From: CAVPXC01 sp963709505
GTDB taxonomy: Bacteria > Chloroflexota > Anaerolineae > JAAEKA01
Direction: 5' to 3'
Length of the DNA: 64,000 nt
Assembly (NCBI GenBank): GCA_963709505.1
Contig: CAVPXC010000003.1
Span: 1 to 64,000 of the forward strand
The position numbers were made by a program, and so were the translations under genes. Shown here in pieces: positions 33,428-43,153 of this stretch (positions within the stretch are counted from its first letter, which is position 1; every line of letters starts with the position of its first letter). The notes beneath the pieces were generated by a model. It did not search any database. It had not been told where the DNA came from and was given only the letters and a program-made list of their open reading frames with translations.

Positions 33428-36207
33428 TGCCAGAGGCGACCGACTTGATTGATCTGAGCACGTGCGGTTGCTGCGAGAGTAGTCTCGAGGAACCGTCGGT
33501 GTACAACCCACCTGGTCAGCCCACGCTGGATTATCGCATTGGGCAGCACAGCGCGTTCCTGCGTCGCATGATCGCCCGGCTGGGGCAGCAGGAGCTTCCC
33601 GATGGCGAGCAGGCGGGTAGCCGGCCGTTAGCTAAGCTCACCGCTCGCACGCCTGATGATCCAGCCATTGCCATGCTGGATGCCTGGGCCGCGGTAGCGC
33701 ACGTGCTGGCGTTCTATCAGGAACGCATCGCTAACGAGGGCTATCTGCGCACGGCCACGGAGCGCCGTTCGGTGTTGGAACTGGCGCGCGCCATCGGCTA
33801 CGAGCTTGCGCCCGGCGTAGCAGCGCAGACTTACCTGGCATTTACCGTCGACGAGAGCGACCAAACGCCCGACGAGACCACCGTCTCCGCGGGCACGCAG
33901 GTGCAGAGCATCCCTGCCAAGGAGGGTGAGCTGCCTCAGACCTTCGAGACCGCAGCGGATTTCGAGGCTAAGGCATGGTGGAATGCCCTTCGTCCGCAGC
34001 TGTCGCAGCCACAAGAGGTCACGCTAAACAGTACTCAGGCTTTTCTCCAGAGCACGAGCCTCAATCTGGCTGCCGGCGATCGAATGTTGTTGGTGGGTAA
34101 GGATGCGAATGGCGACCCCACCGTGGTGCGCAAGCGGGTGCGAACGCTAGAAGTCAATCGGGACCTGAACTACACGCTGGTCACCTTCGAGGACGAACCC
34201 AACGTGGAGATAACATCGGCGTTGGCACGAAGCTCAGCCGCCGCACTGGGAATACAGTCAGCCGGGTACGGCACCAGCTTCAGTGGCTCCAACGTCGATG
34301 CCCTGTTGAGTGCTAGCCTGAGCGAAGGCCGGCTCCGGGCCCTCCTGGATATGGTCGGCTGGTCGGCTTCCGATGTCCTGGACTATGTCACCACTAAGAC
34401 GGTGCCGACCAGTGTAGGCGATATCGAGGTCTATGTACTACGGGAGAAAGCAGCGATTTTTGGCCACAATGCTCCGCATTATTCCACCCTTTCAAGCGAT
34501 GCCAAGACCGCGTTCGACGATTGGGACAACCCAGACTGGCAGGTCTGGCATGACTCACTTGAGGCATTAACCTACTACGTAAACGCTGATGTTTACCTGG
34601 AACGCCCGATTCCCGGTATTGTGACCCAGAGTTGGTTCTTGCTGGAGCGCATTGGTGACTATCAGGTGTATCAGATTACCAGCGCCTCGGAGCAGTCGAT
34701 TGCCGGTTTTGGTATCAGCGCCAAGACAATGGCGCTCGATCTGGCCAAGCCGGATGGCACACCACTGAACAGCAATTTGACCGACAAGGACAGCAGCTAC
34801 AAGGTGCGACGTACCACGGGCTTTGTCAAAAGCGAGCAATTGCAATTGGCGGCCGTCCCGGTCACAAGTGACCTGTTGGCGGGCGACACCGAGCTGATCT
34901 TGAACGGTCTCGTGCCGGGCCTGCAGATTGGCCAACCCGTGGCCCTGACTGGCGAACAGGCTGACGCGGCCGGCGTACTGCGAAGCGAGATCAAGTTTTT
35001 GGACACAATCACCCACAATGACGGGTTTACAGCACTCAAATTCACTGAGGGGTTGACCTTTGCCTACAAACGCGACACGGTGGTCATCAACGCCAACGTC
35101 ACGTCTGCGACACATGGTGAGACCCAGGCAGACGAGGTGTTGGGTAGTGGTGACGGCGCACAGCCCAACCAACGCTTCAAGCTCAAGAAGCCACCGCTGA
35201 CCCACGTCTCTGCGGCCACGGCCAGCGGTTCGGAGAGCACGTTGACCGTGCGGGTCAACGGCGTGGCGTGGCAGCAGGCGCCGACTCTCTATGGGTTGAA
35301 TGCCAAGGCGCGCGACTACGTCGTGCGGATCAACGATGGCGCCGATGCCTATGTGATCTTTGGCGACGGCAAGAGCGGTGGACGCCTGCCCACGGGCCAG
35401 GAGAACATCACGGCCACCTACCGTAGCGGCATTGGCTTGGCCGGAGAGGTCGGTGCAGGCAGCCTGACGCTGCTGAAGAAGCGGCCTTTTGGCGTGCGTA
35501 GTGTGACCAACCCCATCGGGGCCACGGGCGCTGAGAATCCGGAGACACTGGACGACGCCCGCCAAAACGCTCCATTGACGGTGTTGACGTTAGATCGCAT
35601 CGTCTCGTTGCAGGACTACGAGGATTTCGCGCGCGCTTTCGCCGGTATCGGCAAGGCTAAGGCGGTTGCCCTATGGAACGGCGAGACCGAGGTCGTGCAT
35701 GTGACCGTCGCCGATGCTAACGGTGGGGTGATCCCGACCACCTCGGACCTTTTCAAGAACCTGCGCGATGCTGTTAATGGCGCACGGGATCCGTTGCGGG
35801 CCGTGGAGATCGGCAGCTTCCAGCCGCGATTCTTCGAGATGGAGGCAAAGGTGTTGGTCGATCCGGCCTATCGCTGGGAAGACGTGAAGAGCACCCTCGA
35901 GGCCACGCTGAAGGAGACCTTCTCGTTTGAGCAGCGGGCCTTTGGCCAGCCGGTCACAGCCGCCGCGATCATCAACATCATGCACAACGTGACCGGCGTC
36001 ACCGCCGTCGATCTCGAGGAAGTCTACACACTGGACACCGCCGGCCTGCCCACGCTGCCGTTGCTCTCCAGCGTGCTCTCCGCCCAGACCGCCCGCCCTA
36101 ATCCAGCGCCAACGGCGGAGAATCCACAACGTTTCCTGCCCGCCGAGCTACTGCAGATCAACCCTGCCGGCATCACCCTGACGGAGATGACGGCTGGAGG
36201 GCAGTGA
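33424..36207 (+). CDS. eCIS baseplate J-like protein 2 (Pvc12-like)
   Basis: A 927-residue second wedge protein. The N-terminus reads IGQHSAFLRRMIARL, then DPAIAMLDAWAAVAHVLAFYQERIANEGYLRTATER, the hallmark of this family, and SVLELARAIGYELAPGVAAQTYLAF. A central ~450-residue beta-rich insertion is followed by the J core (YVIFGDGKSGGRLPTGQENI, YRSGIGLAGEVGAGSL) and a C-terminal DLEEVYTLDTAG region. ATG 33427 is an equally good start because it is better spaced from GGAGG. The stop TGA (36205-36207) is embedded in the first unit of the following heptamer array. Confidence 0.93.
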   Translation: MMPEATDLIDLSTCGCCESSLEEPSVYNPPGQPTLDYRIGQHSAFLRRMIARLGQQELPDGEQAGSRPLAKLTARTPDDPAIAMLDAWAAVAHVLAFYQERIANEGYLRTATERRSVLELARAIGYELAPGVAAQTYLAFTVDESDQTPDETTVSAGTQVQSIPAKEGELPQTFETAADFEAKAWWNALRPQLSQPQEVTLNSTQAFLQSTSLNLAAGDRMLLVGKDANGDPTVVRKRVRTLEVNRDLNYTLVTFEDEPNVEITSALARSSAAALGIQSAGYGTSFSGSNVDALLSASLSEGRLRALLDMVGWSASDVLDYVTTKTVPTSVGDIEVYVLREKAAIFGHNAPHYSTLSSDAKTAFDDWDNPDWQVWHDSLEALTYYVNADVYLERPIPGIVTQSWFLLERIGDYQVYQITSASEQSIAGFGISAKTMALDLAKPDGTPLNSNLTDKDSSYKVRRTTGFVKSEQLQLAAVPVTSDLLAGDTELILNGLVPGLQIGQPVALTGEQADAAGVLRSEIKFLDTITHNDGFTALKFTEGLTFAYKRDTVVINANVTSATHGETQADEVLGSGDGAQPNQRFKLKKPPLTHVSAATASGSESTLTVRVNGVAWQQAPTLYGLNAKARDYVVRINDGADAYVIFGDGKSGGRLPTGQENITATYRSGIGLAGEVGAGSLTLLKKRPFGVRSVTNPIGATGAENPETLDDARQNAPLTVLTLDRIVSLQDYEDFARAFAGIGKAKAVALWNGETEVVHVTVADANGGVIPTTSDLFKNLRDAVNGARDPLRAVEIGSFQPRFFEMEAKVLVDPAYRWEDVKSTLEATLKETFSFEQRAFGQPVTAAAIINIMHNVTGVTAVDLEEVYTLDTAGLPTLPLLSSVLSAQTARPNPAPTAENPQRFLPAELLQINPAGITLTEMTAGGQ

Positions 36208-36372
36208 ACAGTGGACAGTGGACAGTGCAGTGAACAGTGGACAGTGGACAGTGGGCAGTGAACAGTGAACAGTGGATAGTGGATAGTGGATAGTGGATAG
36301 TGGATAGTGGACAGCCTTCGTGATTACTGTAGGTATTCTGTTTACTGTTTACTGTCTACTGTTCACTGCAGT
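36205..36372. repeat. Heptamer array (CAGTGGA/CAGTGAA/TAGTGGA) with inverted partner
   Basis: About 14 consecutive units of 7 bp, 36205-36312 (CAGTGGA, CAGTGAA, TAGTGGA), are followed by a 25-nt spacer and inverted units (TTTACTG, TCTACTG, TTCACTG) at 36338-36368. The arms can fold into a long hairpin in the mRNA between the second J protein and the gpI gene. The first CAGTGAA supplies the upstream stop codon. Confidence 0.85.
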
Positions 36373-36403
36373 TGGGTAACGTTTTTGACGAGGAGTTATG
36401 GCT

Positions 36404-38690
36404 ATGACTTGGTCCAACGGCGAACGCCTCTATGACTTGCTGCCGGCCATGTATCGGGTGCGCGATGCAGCCGAAGGCGAGCCGCTGCGCGCCCTGCTCT
36501 CCATCATTGAGAGCGAGCTGGAGGTTGTCGAGGCGGATATCGAGCAGTTGTATGACAATTGGTTTATCGAGAACGTCCGACGAGTGGGTCGTACCCTACA
36601 TTGCTGACTTGCTGGGCGTACGCCCGCTGCACTCGGTCGAGAGCAGCGGATTCGCAGTCAGCCAGCGCGCTTACGCGGCCAACGCGCTGCGGTACCGGCG
36701 GCGCAAAGGGACGGCGGCAGTGCTGGAGCAGTTGGCGCGTGATGTGTCGGGCTGGCCGGCGCGCGTCGTCGAGTTCTTCCAACTGCTGGGAACCAGCCAG
36801 CACATGAACCACGTCCGCCTGGAGAACGTGCGCTCTCCCGATCTGCGAAACACCAACCAGCTTGAGCTGATTGGCACGCCCTTTGGGGCTGAGGCTCGGA
36901 CAGCAGAGGCGCGCCATATCGGCAGCGGCCGCGGCAAATACAACATCCCCAACGTGGGGCTGTACGTCTGGCGACTCCAATCATACGCCGTCACTCGCAG
37001 CACCGCGCGCGCCGTCGTGGATCCCGCTGACGGACGCTTCCGGTTCCATCCGCTGGGGCTGGATGCGCCGCTCTTTAACCGTCCTCAAACCGAAACCGAC
37101 ATCAGCCACCTGGCAGAGGAGACCAACGTGCCTGGTGGCCTGCGCCGGCGCGCCGTCTACGACGATCTGGAGGCACTGCGCCAGGCGTTGGCTGAAGGCC
37201 GCACTCCGCGCAGCCGGTATTTTGGCCGCCAACCTGTGTTCCAGGTCTTTGTCGACGAGCAATTCGACCCGGAGGAGCAGCCGGTATCTGTTCCGCCCGA
37301 GGAGATTCTCATTTGTGATCTCAGCGACTGGCGCCGCCCGCCGAGCGAGATCACTTACCGGGTGGTCGTTCCCCATGACGACGGCACACAGACTATCGAG
37401 CAGGTAGCGATGCCGATTGCGGTGGCTGTGGATCCGCTGTTGGGCCGCATCACTTTTCGTGTGGGTGGCGAGCCGCAACAGGTGCACGTTAGCTATTCCT
37501 ACGGGTTCAGCGGTGACGTGGGTGGCGGGCCATACAACCGCCAAGAGTCGGTGAAATCGGTTCTGCTACCGAATACTGCTTTGAGCGCCCCGGCTGGGGT
37601 CGACTGGCAGGTGGGTGTGGCGCAAAGTCCCGAGCTGACGCCGGTGGGTAGCGAGCAAATCTTTGGGAGCCTTGTCGACGCGGTGGCTGCCTGGAACGCA
37701 CAACCCGCCGGCACCCAGGGGATCATCGCCGTTCTTGACAGCTACACTTACATTGAAAACCTGACCGGCGCCAACGCGATCCAAATGCCGGCCGGCAGCC
37801 GGCTGGTGATCGTCGCCGCCGAATGGCCGAAGACTGAGATCCCGGGTTCGCTGGGCCTTGAAGAGCGCAAGGTCGGCCTGCTGGCAGCCACCGGCCTACA
37901 CCCACACCTGCAGGGCAACATGTCGGTGCGAGGCACTGCGGCTGGCGAAAGCGCCGATACGGGCGAATTGTTCGTGAATGGGCTGCTGGTGGAAGGCAAC
38001 GTGCGAGTGCTGATTGGCAACTTGGGCAAACTCCGGCTGGACCACTGCACGCTGGCGCCGGGGTTTGGCGGGTTGGTCGTCAACCCATCGGTCACGCCTG
38101 GCATGCAGAACGACCGCCTGCAGGTGACTCTGAACCGCAGCGTCGTAGAGAGCGTCGAGTTGGCTGCGCTGACCCCGGTGTTGGCGATCATGGACAGCAT
38201 TCTCGACCGGCCAGCCGGAAACGCCATTGCTGCGCCCGGCGCAGCGGTCAGCATCGATGCCAGTACGCTATCCGGGCAGACCAACGTGCGCAGCCTGGAA
38301 GCCAGCACATCGATCTTTGTCGAACCGGTTACGGTGGAGCGACGCCAGGCCGGCTGCATTCGCTTCAGCTACGTGCCCGATGGCTCTTCTACGCCGAGGC
38401 GCTATCGCTGCCAGCCCGACCTGGCCTTGACCGGTATCGTCGACCTGGCCGCGACGGCTGCCATTCGCGCCAGAATGACCCCCGCCTTTGTCTCGACACA
38501 GTTCGGCGATCCGGGTTACCTGCAATTGAGCGCGCACTGCGCCGAGGAAATCCGTACCGGCGCCGAAGATACTTCCGAGATGGGCGTTTTCTACCACCTC
38601 CAACAACCTCAGCGCATGGCCAACCTGCGCCTTGCCGTGGACGAATACCGGCCCTTTGGCCTGGAGTCAGGCATTATCTTTGTCACCTAA
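36404..38690 (+). CDS. eCIS tail protein, gpI-like N-terminus fused to a beta-helix-like domain (one frameshift)
   Basis: About 762 residues when joined. The N-terminal gpI/TIGR02242-type domain has RLYDLLPAMYRVRD, then LRALLSIIESELEVVEADIEQLYDNWFIE. After a single-base shift near 36583 it continues WVVPYIADLLGVRP and LRYRRRKGTAAVLEQLARDV, a conserved gpI motif. Residues ~470-640 show short strand repeats (VRVLIGNLGKLRLDHCTL, DRLQVTLNRSVVESVEL, LAIMDSILD) suggesting a right-handed beta-helix as in tail fibres. A C-terminal CIRFSYVPDGS domain follows. ATG 36404 fits the GAGGAG site; ATG 36398 is too close to it. Probably part of the fibre/receptor module. Confidence 0.86.
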
Positions 38691-38700
38691 GGAGGCCGAC

Positions 38701-41700
38701 ATGAGAGGCGATTTCACCCGAAATACGTTTGATCGTCAGAAACACTATAGCAGCGTCCGGTTGCAGCAAGGTCGCGTTGGACCGCTCGATGCCGAATGGA
38801 ACGAGCAGCTTGACATTGAAGCGCACCTGGCGCGCACAACCAACCAGGATGTGATCGGCCTGTGCGGCGGGCCCAAAGGACAGGACGCCGACGGCAACGA
38901 CCTGGCTGGCTTTGAGATCGAAGCGACGGGGCAAGACCTGTCTATCTCCGAGGGGCGCTACTACGTACACGGCATCCTGATCGCGAACGAGGCCGGGGTT
39001 GCGATCACCGATCAGGAAGACCTGCCTGACTACAATCCTCTGGCCGACCCGGACCTAACATCTGGCATCTACCTGGCCTACCTCGACGTCTGGGAGCGGC
39101 ACATTACCGCGCTGGACGATGACGAGATCCGCGAGGTGGCGCTCGGCGGACCCGACACGGCAACCCGGACCCAGGTTGTTTGGCAGGTCAAACTAGCGCA
39201 GGTAGGCGAACCCGGCGACACGGTCAACTGCGACGACCTGGGCGACTGGACGCCAGCTGATACGGCCAGCACCGGTGAGTTGGCCGCACAGGCAGAGCCG
39301 GCCGGCGACGACCAGGGCCCTTGTATCGTGCCGCCGGGCGCCGGCTACCGTCGCTTGGAGAACCAGCTCTACCGCGTTGAGATCCACCAGGGCGGTGGGG
39401 TCGATGGAGCGACGTTCAAGTGGAGCCGGGAAAATGGCTCGGTCGTGACTCGTTGGGAGTCGCAGGACGGCAACAATCTGACTGTGACCAGCGCGGGTCG
39501 CGACCGTGTCCTGGGCTTTGCGACTGGGTCCTGGGTCGAGCTGACCGACGACACGCGCGAACTGTTGGGCCAGCCAGGCGTGCTGGTGCGTCTCAACAGG
39601 GTCGAGGGCAACGTGCTGACCATCGACCCGGCTACCATCCAGGATCCCACGGATCCCACTGCCACCATTGTCGACCGCAACGCCTTTCCACGCAACCCAA
39701 TGATCCGCCGATGGGAGTCGGAAGGTGCTCAAACGGTGAGCATTCCCGCGGACGACGACGGCTGGATCGAGCTCGAAGATGGCGTGCAGGTCAAGTTCGG
39801 GGTCGGCGGCACCTTCCAAACCGGCGACTATTGGACCATCCCCGCGCGCACAGCCCTGGGCGACGTGCTGTGGCCATTGGACGAGGTGACTAACGAGCCG
39901 GCCTTCCAGCGCCGTCATGGCATCAGCCACGCCTACTGCCCATTGGCGCTGATCAGTGTGGCATTGGGCGAAGATGAGACGTTGGTAATCGGTGTCCAGG
40001 AGGATTGCCGGTCGCTCTTCCCACCTCTAACCGGCATCTGCGCCGAGGACGTATGCTACGACAACACCAACTGCGACGTGATTCAGGCGACGAACGTGCA
40101 GGAGGCTATCGACCAGCTTTGCCAGATGCGCGACCTGCGCCACCACAACAAGCACCTACACGGCTGGGGCATCGTCTGCGGCCTTCAGGTGATCTGCGGT
40201 GAGGACGATCCCACGGCGCCCGACGACCGGCTCACGGTAGTGGTCCGGCCGGGCTACGCCATCGACTGCGAGGGCAACGACATCGAATTGGACGAGTCGA
40301 TGGCGGTGCCGATCATGGAGATGATCGATGCCTGGGATCTACAGCATCCCAACGAGCCGTTGCTGCAACAAGGTGAAGACGGGCGTCGGGGCGAGGTCTG
40401 TCTGATCATCGACCGCGACGAGCGTGGCCTACCGGTCGTGGAACTTCGGCCCTACGATCCAAGCGCCAACACATTGCAGAAGATGCTCGACGGCACCCTG
40501 CTGATGGACTTCCTGCAGGAGTGCATCCTGGAGCCGTGGCAGAGGATCCAGGAGATCCTGCTTCCGCCGCAGGACGATGGGCAACTGGTCGGCCCTGGCC
40601 GCCGGCAAGCCATCAGCCTCCTGAATCTGCTGGTCCAGCTCTGGAGCCGCAAGGCGCCCACGTATACCTGAGCCTTAAGGAACACGACATTCTGCGCACG
40701 CTCTACCTGACCGTGCGCGACGTCTTGCAGAGCGAGACGTTCTGCGCGATGTTCGACAATTCCCGTCCGTTCCCTGACTACCCGTTCCCCACGACAGACA
40801 TGTCGACGATCTTCGACCGCAACTCGCGGCAGCGGCTGCGTATTGCCCCGCAGGACCGTTTCGGCTACAGCGTCGGCCAGGACGCCAACATCCACGTCTA
40901 CGACCTTGCGGCCGAGGAACTGGTGGCTGTGGTGGAGATACCGGGCGGTAACGGGTTGGTTGCGCGCGACGTGGCGCTCTCCAGAAACGGTCGCGAGCTG
41001 TACGCCATCGCTACCGTTCCCGGCAACGATACCGTCTTTGCCGTGGCCGATGTCGACGGGCCGAACCTCACCTGGCGGCCGGTGACGATCATCTGCGACG
41101 TGGAACTGGTCACCCTGGTCAACATGCCCGGCAAGCGTCGCGATCTGCTCGCCGCCGGTCTGGGCCGCGGCTTGTATCTAATCGACGTTGCGACCGTTCA
41201 GCCGAACATCCAGCCCAGCGTGACCTTCCCTGCTGTTGGGCAATTGCTCGTGGACAACCAAACTCTTCGGGCCTATGCTACTTCAGCAGCCGCTGGCGCA
41301 GCGGGCAATCGCTATACCCAAGTGGTTGAGGTAAACCTAAACGACATGGCGGTTAGTTTCATCTACTCGCTGGACTTTCAGCAGATCAGCTACAGCGGGG
41401 AAGACGATATTGCCATTGTCCCTGAGCCCAATGGCCGCCTGATAAAGCTCTACGTCGTCGCCGAGTTCCGCCCAAGGCGGCGGCAGGGGTCTGCTCGTCT
41501 TCCGCGATCACCAGTCCGCACACCAGTTCATCAGCCTACCCAACACCACCACGCGTCTGGGCTACGTTCCTGACAGTCGGTACCTGATGGCATCGGCCGA
41601 GGATTTCTTCCTCGTCGGACTGGTGGACGTGCAGGAGGATGCCGTGGTGCAGGGCTATGCGCTGCCGGTGCAGATTGCGCCCATCGCGATCGCCGTCGCT

Positions 41701-42855
41701 CCGCGCACCGAGCAGGTCTACGTGGTCAATGCGTTGAGTCCGACGATCACCAGAATTGCAGCAAGGTACATGCAGCCTGGGGCCGAGCCCAATGGCAATG
41801 AGCCACCGCCGGGCAGCGCCGAGTTCGTTGAACAGCTCAGCGCCTATCGCCGCCAGATAATCGACTCATTCCTTGACCTGCTGGGCGGCCTGCTACAATA
41901 CCTCAAGGACTGCTTCTGCCAGCACCTGCTTGTGAATTGTCCCGAGTGTGAAGAGGACGACGAGATTTACCTCGGTTGTGTCAGTATCCGCAGCGACGAG
42001 GTGTACAAGGTGTGTAACTTCTCGCAGCGTAAGTACGTCAAAAGCTTCCCGACCGTGAGTTATTGGCTGTCGCTGGTACCGATTGCGCCGTTCATCGACA
42101 AGGCCGTGGAGATCTTGTGCTGCACTGTGCTGCCCGACTACTTTGGCCGGGTGGCTACGCCGGCTGCGGTCAAGTACCAGGCGCCGTTGGCTGGTTCTCA
42201 AGTGCGCGGCGCTTACGGCGCCTACAAGCAGACCGATATCCGCGGCCAGCTCCGGCAGATGTTGGGGCAGGTCAACGTTCTTGGTGGCATCTCAACTGAC
42301 TGGTTGACCAACAGGTTCACGGCGCCGGCAACGTCGCAAGGGACGCGGGTGGGTCAAAACGAGGTTGCGGGCAAGCCGGTGGCCGTCGCAGTACAGCAGT
42401 TCCAGGACAAGCAGATCGAGGTGGCCGCGGTCGAGCGTTATGATCCGTCCAAAGGATTGCAGAACCTGCAAGGGCTGGCGCAAGCGCGGCTTGCGCCTGG
42501 CGCCAAGGTGACGCTGTACGAGCAGGATGGCGTGGTACGTTACTACTCAGTCATTGCAGCCGATCCGCCGTCCCGACAAGTGGCGGAAATCCGCAGCGAG
42601 CTCGATGCGCAAAAAGTGCAACTGCAAGAGGTACAAACCCTGCGCCAGACCGTTACCGACGTGCAGGGATTGCTCGTGCAGCGGGACCAGGAGGTAGTGA
42701 CGCTCCGTAGCCAAGTGCAGGCGCTGGAATCGAAACAGGCGACCCTGGAGAAGAAGCGGGAGTCTACCAAGCTGGCAGAAATGGAGACAGAGTTGAAGGA
42801 TCTGCGTAGCTTCCGCGATGAGGTGCGCCGGTTCATGGAAGAGCATAAGCGCTAG
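38701..42855 (+). CDS. Giant DUF6519 / beta-propeller-like / coiled-coil eCIS protein (two frameshifts)
   Basis: Joining three frames gives about 1,385 residues. The N-terminal DUF6519 domain (MRGDFTRNTFDRQKHYSSVR, GPLDAEWNEQLDI) is common at the end of eCIS loci. A middle region holds RHHNKHLHGWGIVCGLQV and repeated four-strand blade-like units (LVARDVALSRNGRELYAIA, KRRDLLAAGLGRGLYLID) resembling a beta-propeller. Then comes a Cys-rich stretch (CFCQHLLVNCPECEED, near 41910-42010) and a C-terminal ~90-residue coiled coil (VQLQEVQTLRQTV onward). Shifts lie near 40655 (one base missing) and 41480 (one base extra). The absence of ribosome sites at both joints argues for a single gene. A long fibre or receptor-binding part is a plausible role. 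Confidence 0.8.
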
Positions 42856-42970
42856 TTGCTTTTCCTTGGCCCGCATCCGGGTTGCGCTGCACAGCGAACG
42901 CCCTGCCGTGGGTTAGGGCATTCATTATGCCGGGCCACGAATGAAACGACCTAAAGCGGGCAGGATGTCC

Positions 42971-43003
42971 AAACAGGTCCGACCTTGAAATCCGGGCCTG
43001 TTT
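42971..43003. terminator. Possible terminator or operator hairpin at the end of the eCIS locus
   Basis: AAACAGG (42971-42977) pairs with CCTGTTT (42997-43003), with partial further pairing, in the 298-bp gap between the last eCIS gene and the amylase gene. There is no T-run, so this is weak. No other feature is seen in 42856-43153. Confidence 0.35.
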
Positions 43004-43153
43004 GCGTTAATGGTAGTATGATCATGATATCCGACCTGCGTCTCGTAGGGCGGTTACCAGCTACCGGCTCAGACGGTGCAGCCGTTTGGTTGTAGACGTC
43101 GAAAGCAACCGACAGTATGGAGGCTGCCTTGGCAGTCAGAAGAGGAAAACAAG

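Noticed and set aside
36205..36372. Possible CRISPR array because of regular repeats
   Set aside because: Units are 7 bp without spacers, there are no cas genes, and inverted copies follow. The same holds for the other arrays.
11158..42855. Prophage or type VI secretion system
   Set aside because: No integrase, terminase, portal, capsid, lysis or TssJLM genes; DUF4255, AAA+ ATPase and DUF4157 genes point to an eCIS.
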